From an uncultured Porphyromonadaceae bacterium (GTDB lineage: Bacteria; Bacteroidota; Bacteroidia; Bacteroidales; Muribaculaceae), in contig URZG01000084.1 of NCBI GenBank assembly GCA_900552325.1, positions 1 through 8,273 of the forward strand: DNA of 8,273 nt, in the 5' to 3' direction. Numbering within the stretch: position 1 is the stretch's first letter; each line of letters opens with the position of its first letter. Under the pieces are notes generated by a model, which made no database searches, had not been told where the DNA came from, and saw nothing but the letters and a program-made list of their open reading frames with translations. The position numbers and the translations under genes are program-made. Positions 5,720 to 8,273 of this stretch are shown in pieces.

Positions 5720-6932
5720 CGAGTGACTTGACGGCATCGCGGAGTGCGCCTATAGGGCCGACCTGTCCTTTGAATTTGCGCATCAGCATCCGTTTGTCGG
5801 GCTGTATGTGGCTGTGGAGGCGCGCGTGGTCAAGGGTATCCACGCGCTCCACTATGGCTATTACCTGTGCGTCGGGATCGGGAATCCATTCCGGGGCGAC
5901 AGGGGGGGCGTCCTCCGCATGCGGGGGATGCTTTTCGAGTTTCTTCGCATCCTTGACGGTGATGTACTCGCGGTCGGTGAAGAACATCTCGGCGTAGGTG
6001 TTGACGAAATAAGGCTCGTTGCGGCGGAACATATTGTAGATTCCGCTGCCGCGGCCGTTCGTCTCTATGGTGAAGGTCATGGCCGAAAGGTTGTCGACCG
6101 GTGCGGAGTAACGGCCGGCGTCGTTGAAGGTGTAATGGAGGCGGAGGTCGGTGAATTCCACATCGCGCTGGTTGCGGGCGAAGAGCGCGGGTACCCAGCT
6201 GCGGCAGGCGGTGTCGGCGAGCACGTTGACGTCGATAAGGAGGTCGTCGCCGTTGCGGCGCCAGATACATGCCGGGGAATAGCGCCCGAAAAGGGTGTCG
6301 GTGGCGGCTTCGCGGTTATGGAGCGCCTTGGGAAGATCTACGCGTGGCGGGATACCTATCCAGTCGGACCATGAGAAATGCTGGCCGAACGTGTTGCTCA
6401 CGCTGTCGTTGCCGTCGGCGCCGGCGAAACGGTAATATGAGCGGGAGGCCAGGAGGCGCGGCTGGGTCCAGCCGCGGTATTTGCCGGCCTTGCGCGTGGG
6501 CACCATGAAGTCCACGGTCTTTTCGCGGAAGAGGAACACGGTGTCGGTGTAGGTGGTGAGGGTGGAGTATTCGCGCACGTAGGCGGTGAGGTGGAGCACC
6601 ACCCGTTTGCCCGGTTCGACGGTGAGTTCGGGGAGGGAATAGTCGACGGGGTGCATCTCCACCCGTTGCTGCGAGGGGGATTCCACCAGAGCCGGGAGAT
6701 AGCCGATATATCTGACTGTCAGCGGGTAAGCGTCGGGCGATGCGTATGGGAGCACCCCTTTGTCTGAACAGATGCCGAGGATGTTGCCCTTGCGGTCGAA
6801 TACCGAGGCTGCCGGGAGGGGTTCGCCGGAGCCGGAATCCACGGCGACGGCATTGGGGGTGACGGCGGCCGCCGTCAGCGGGAGGAGACAGAAAAGAACA
6901 AGGGGGAGGAGGTTATGGATCAGAGGGGTCAT
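5697..6932 (-). CDS. Exported protein with carboxypeptidase-regulatory-like domain
   Basis: This is a 411-residue protein with an N-terminal Sec signal peptide (MTPLIHNLLPLVLFCLLPLT; cleavage probably after about residue 23). Residues about 25-100 form a carboxypeptidase-regulatory-like beta-sandwich: AVAVDSGSGEPLPAASVFDR, then ILGICSDKGVLPY and LTVRYIGYLP. This matches the pattern V.d..tgepLpgAsV..., G..tD..G and v.yiGY that is common in Bacteroidetes outer-membrane and periplasmic proteins. The remaining 300 residues are strand-rich, with no motif I recognise and no TonB-receptor barrel; the lysine- and arginine-rich end is KSLVKKYRGY. A periplasmic or cell-surface role is inferred from the signal and the domain. 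ATG 6932-6930 is the natural start, about 20 bases behind a predicted transcript start. The gene faces the 771-residue gene and overlaps its 3' end by 23 bp, so their transcripts are antisense at the tips. Confidence 0.85.
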   Translation of the reverse strand: MTPLIHNLLPLVLFCLLPLTAAAVTPNAVAVDSGSGEPLPAASVFDRKGNILGICSDKGVLPYASPDAYPLTVRYIGYLPALVESPSQQRVEMHPVDYSLPELTVEPGKRVVLHLTAYVREYSTLTTYTDTVFLFREKTVDFMVPTRKAGKYRGWTQPRLLASRSYYRFAGADGNDSVSNTFGQHFSWSDWIGIPPRVDLPKALHNREAATDTLFGRYSPACIWRRNGDDLLIDVNVLADTACRSWVPALFARNQRDVEFTDLRLHYTFNDAGRYSAPVDNLSAMTFTIETNGRGSGIYNMFRRNEPYFVNTYAEMFFTDREYITVKDAKKLEKHPPHAEDAPPVAPEWIPDPDAQVIAIVERVDTLDHARLHSHIQPDKRMLMRKFKGQVGPIGALRDAVKSLVKKYRGY

Positions 6933-6958
6933 CCTGGTTTAGTGTGTGAATGATGGTG

Positions 6959-6966
6959 CAAAGCTA
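6959..6966 (-). promoter_or_regulatory. -7 promoter element of the carboxypeptidase-regulatory-like gene
   Basis: On the minus strand this reads TAGCTTTG, a full match to TAnnTTTG, 26 bases ahead of the ATG. No TTG lies at the right distance for a -33 element, so the promoter may be weaker or activator-dependent. The predicted start is near 6953. Confidence 0.5.
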
Positions 6967-7034
6967 CCTAAAAGGATGAGGACCGGAGCTTTTATTTGGT
7001 TAAATAATTCATCCTAAATCAAATATTATTAAAA

Positions 7035-7061
7035 ATTTAGCTAATTTAGCTATTATAGCTA
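7035..7061 (+). repeat. Three tandem 9-bp repeats (ATTTAGCTA)
   Basis: ATTTAGCTA at 7035-7043 and 7044-7052 is followed by TTATAGCTA at 7053-7061. Each unit holds the palindrome TAGCTA. The array is in AT-rich DNA about 70-100 bases upstream of the -7 element of the minus-strand gene starting at 6932, a position suited to an activator or repressor site. This role is inference. Confidence 0.6.
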
Positions 7062-7080
7062 TGATAGGGCACGGGGTGGG

Positions 7081-7098
7081 GACCGCTCATTTCATTCG
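7081..7098 (-). repeat. Dispersed 18-bp repeat, copy 2
   Basis: This is an exact inverted copy of the 18-bp sequence at 1182-1199. It lies about 72 bases downstream of the polyprenyl synthase stop, in that gene's sense orientation, and is followed by a C run. CCGCTC at 7083-7088, inside the repeat, is complementary to GAGCGG at 7124-7129, so the 3' region could also fold into a long-loop hairpin. Confidence 0.6.
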
Positions 7099-7170
7099 CG
7101 GCGCAATGCGCGGGGCGGGAAAAGAGCGGCTTCAGAAGGGGGGAGTTTCAGAAAGGTAAATTCAGGAGGG

Positions 7171-8157
7171 TCAGTAGGTACGGTCGATGACGTGATCGAG
7201 GAGGGCTATGAAGGCTTCGCGGGGCTCGGAGGGGGCGGGGAAGGCGGCGCAGAGGGTTTGGGTGGCCTGTGCGGCGAGCCGGTGCATGGTTTCGGTGGCG
7301 TAGTCTATGCCGCCGTTGTTTACGGCAAAGGCGATAAGTTCCTCTATCTCGGCCGGCTCGAGGAGTTCTTTGCGGGCGAGGGCGGCCATGCGGGGATGGT
7401 CGGGGTGGCCGGTGAGGGTGAGGGCGTGCAGCAGGGGGAGAGTGATCTTGCCTTCGCGGAGGTCGTTGCCGGTGGGTTTGCCGATGCGGGCGTCGGGGAA
7501 ATAATCGAAGATATCGTCGCGTATCTGGAAGCAGAGCCCCAGCAGACGGGCGTATTCGCGGAGAGCCTCGTAGCGGGGATCGTCGGCGGGGACACCGGCG
7601 GCGATGGCGCCGATCTCCACGCAGGAGATGAAGAGCGAGGCGGTCTTGCGGTAGATTATCTCGAAGTAGGATGCTTCGTCGGGATCGTTGTAGCGGGCGT
7701 TGTAGATTTCGTCGAGCTCGCCGATGGAGAGGAGGCGGCCCAGGTTGGAGATGGAGTCGACGATGCGGATGTCGCCGGTCTTTACGCTCTGCAGGAGGGC
7801 GTTGGAGAGGAAGAAGTCGCCCACGAGTACTGCCAGGTGGTTATCCCACAGGCCGTTGATGGTGGGTGCTCCGCGGCGCGTTTCTGTGTCGTCGACGACG
7901 TCGTCGTGGATCAGCGATGCGTTGTGGAGGAGTTCTACGGCGGCGGCTCCGTGCATGGAGCGGTCGTTGACGTTGCCGAGGAGTTTGCCGGAGAGTAGCA
8001 CGAGCATGGGGCGAATCTGCTTGCCTTTGCGCTCGAGGAAGTTGGCGATGACGCGGTTCATCAGTTCGTTGGGCGACGACAACGCGCTCAGGATAAGCTC
8101 GTTGAGCTGCCTGAGTTCGGGCGCGAGGGTGCTTTGGATTGTCTGGAAACGGGTCAT
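7171..8157 (-). CDS. Long-chain all-trans polyprenyl diphosphate synthase
   Basis: This 328-residue enzyme condenses isopentenyl diphosphate units onto an allylic diphosphate to build an all-trans polyprenyl chain. In Bacteroidales this most likely supplies the menaquinone side chain (IspB-like). The substrate-binding motif GKQIRPML is at 45-52. The first Asp-rich motif, LIHDDVVDDTETRRG, is at 82-96 with D85, D86 and D89. KTAS is at 171-174. The second Asp-rich motif, QIRDDIFDY, is at 211-219 with D214, D215 and D218. It is followed by GKPTGNDLREGKITLPLL. The residue five before the first Asp is Ala (A80), a small residue that permits a long product rather than C15; the exact chain length cannot be read from sequence. 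Length is normal for the family, and all catalytic residues are present. The gene has its own promoter and a short leader with a GC hairpin. It is probably cytoplasmic or loosely membrane-associated. Confidence 0.95.
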   Translation of the reverse strand: MTRFQTIQSTLAPELRQLNELILSALSSPNELMNRVIANFLERKGKQIRPMLVLLSGKLLGNVNDRSMHGAAAVELLHNASLIHDDVVDDTETRRGAPTINGLWDNHLAVLVGDFFLSNALLQSVKTGDIRIVDSISNLGRLLSIGELDEIYNARYNDPDEASYFEIIYRKTASLFISCVEIGAIAAGVPADDPRYEALREYARLLGLCFQIRDDIFDYFPDARIGKPTGNDLREGKITLPLLHALTLTGHPDHPRMAALARKELLEPAEIEELIAFAVNNGGIDYATETMHRLAAQATQTLCAAFPAPSEPREAFIALLDHVIDRTY

Positions 8158-8172
8158 CTATAATAATTGACG

Positions 8173-8186
8173 GGCGCCGTGGCGCC
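8173..8186 (-). promoter_or_regulatory. GC-rich hairpin in the leader of the polyprenyl synthase
   Basis: GGCGCC occurs twice, two bases apart, giving a 5-bp all-GC stem with a 4-base loop. It lies in the predicted leader, only a few bases from the predicted transcript start near 8190, and 16 bases ahead of the ATG. A hairpin at the 5' end can protect a message from decay; that role here is inference. Confidence 0.4.
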
Positions 8187-8196
8187 TTTGACGGTG

Positions 8197-8227
8197 CAAA
8201 AGTAATGAAATTTATTCAAAGAGGCAA
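8197..8227 (-). promoter_or_regulatory. Bacteroidetes-type promoter of the polyprenyl synthase
   Basis: On the minus strand the -7 element reads TACTTTTG (8204-8197), a full match to TAnnTTTG. A TTG at 8227-8225 lies 20 bases upstream, the expected -33 spacing. That TTG belongs to the first unit of the tandem heptanucleotide repeat. The predicted start is near 8190, leaving a leader of about 33 bases. Confidence 0.6.
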
Positions 8228-8273
8228 GAGGCAAGAGGCAAGAGGCAAGAGGCGAGAGGCAAGAGGCAAGAGG
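8221..8273 (+). repeat. Tandem heptanucleotide repeat (GAGGCAA)n
   Basis: Seven full copies of GAGGCAA are visible plus four bases of an eighth. The fifth copy reads GAGGCGA. The array continues beyond the window, so its full length is unknown. Its first unit supplies the TTG of the polyprenyl synthase -33 element. There are no spacers, so it is not a CRISPR array. Confidence 0.95.

Noticed and set aside
5808..6374. A 188-codon plus-strand frame
   Set aside because: It is antisense to the carboxypeptidase-regulatory-like gene and is Val/Gly/Glu-rich without a domain.
7192..7998. A 268-codon open frame on the plus strand
   Set aside because: It is the complement of the polyprenyl synthase, which has complete catalytic motifs. 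The shadow is Gly/Val/Glu-rich with no domain.
8221..8273. CRISPR array
   Set aside because: The 7-bp units are directly adjacent, with no spacers and no cas genes in the window.
1..8273. tRNA, rRNA, insertion sequence or riboswitch
   Set aside because: I saw no cloverleaf or CCA-ended structure, no transposase-like frame with flanking inverted repeats, and no leader long enough for a riboswitch.

Overview
This window looks like chromosomal DNA from a member of the Bacteroidales, with the Muribaculaceae (mouse-gut S24-7 group) as my best guess. Three things support this. Several genes are preceded by the Bacteroidetes-type promoter (TTG or TTTG, 19-20 bases, then TAnnTTTG) rather than by a Shine-Dalgarno site. 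One small gene has a Bacteroidetes-style lipoprotein signal, and another has a carboxypeptidase-regulatory-like domain. The coding DNA is GC-rich while the intergenic DNA is AT-rich. The genus-level guess is inference only.

Layout. Positions 1 to about 240 hold part of a response-regulator receiver domain on the minus strand, cut off by the window edge. It runs head-on into a plus-strand C-terminal remnant of a possible DUF1186-family protein (to 442), so this looks like a rearrangement scar. Next is a MntA/HepT (MNT-HEPN) toxin-antitoxin pair with its own promoter. The nucleotidyltransferase antitoxin is intact (512-817), but the HEPN toxin frame (810-1173) is broken by a frameshift close to its start. 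A small lipoprotein (1340-1864) and a 98-residue exported protein (1933-2229) follow. A CNNM/CBS membrane protein (2313-3367) is also frameshifted, inside its second CBS domain. A 771-residue protein of unknown function (3404-5719) carries an in-frame run of eleven G. It converges, with a 23-bp overlap, on a minus-strand exported protein with a carboxypeptidase-regulatory-like domain (5697-6932). The last gene, also on the minus strand, is a long-chain polyprenyl diphosphate synthase (7171-8157). Its promoter abuts a heptanucleotide tandem repeat that runs off the window.

How it fits together. Most of these genes look like independent transcription units, not one pathway. The clear functional unit is the toxin-antitoxin pair. 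The polyprenyl synthase is housekeeping, most likely for the menaquinone side chain. The recurring theme is decay and repeat-driven variability: two frameshifted genes, a fragment junction, a G11 tract inside a gene, a possible G-quadruplex promoter, and a short motif (CGAATGAAATGAGCGGTC) that recurs just downstream of genes. I do not see a clearly new multi-gene system. The best candidates for something undescribed are the 771-residue protein with its G tract and the recurring 3'-flanking motif.
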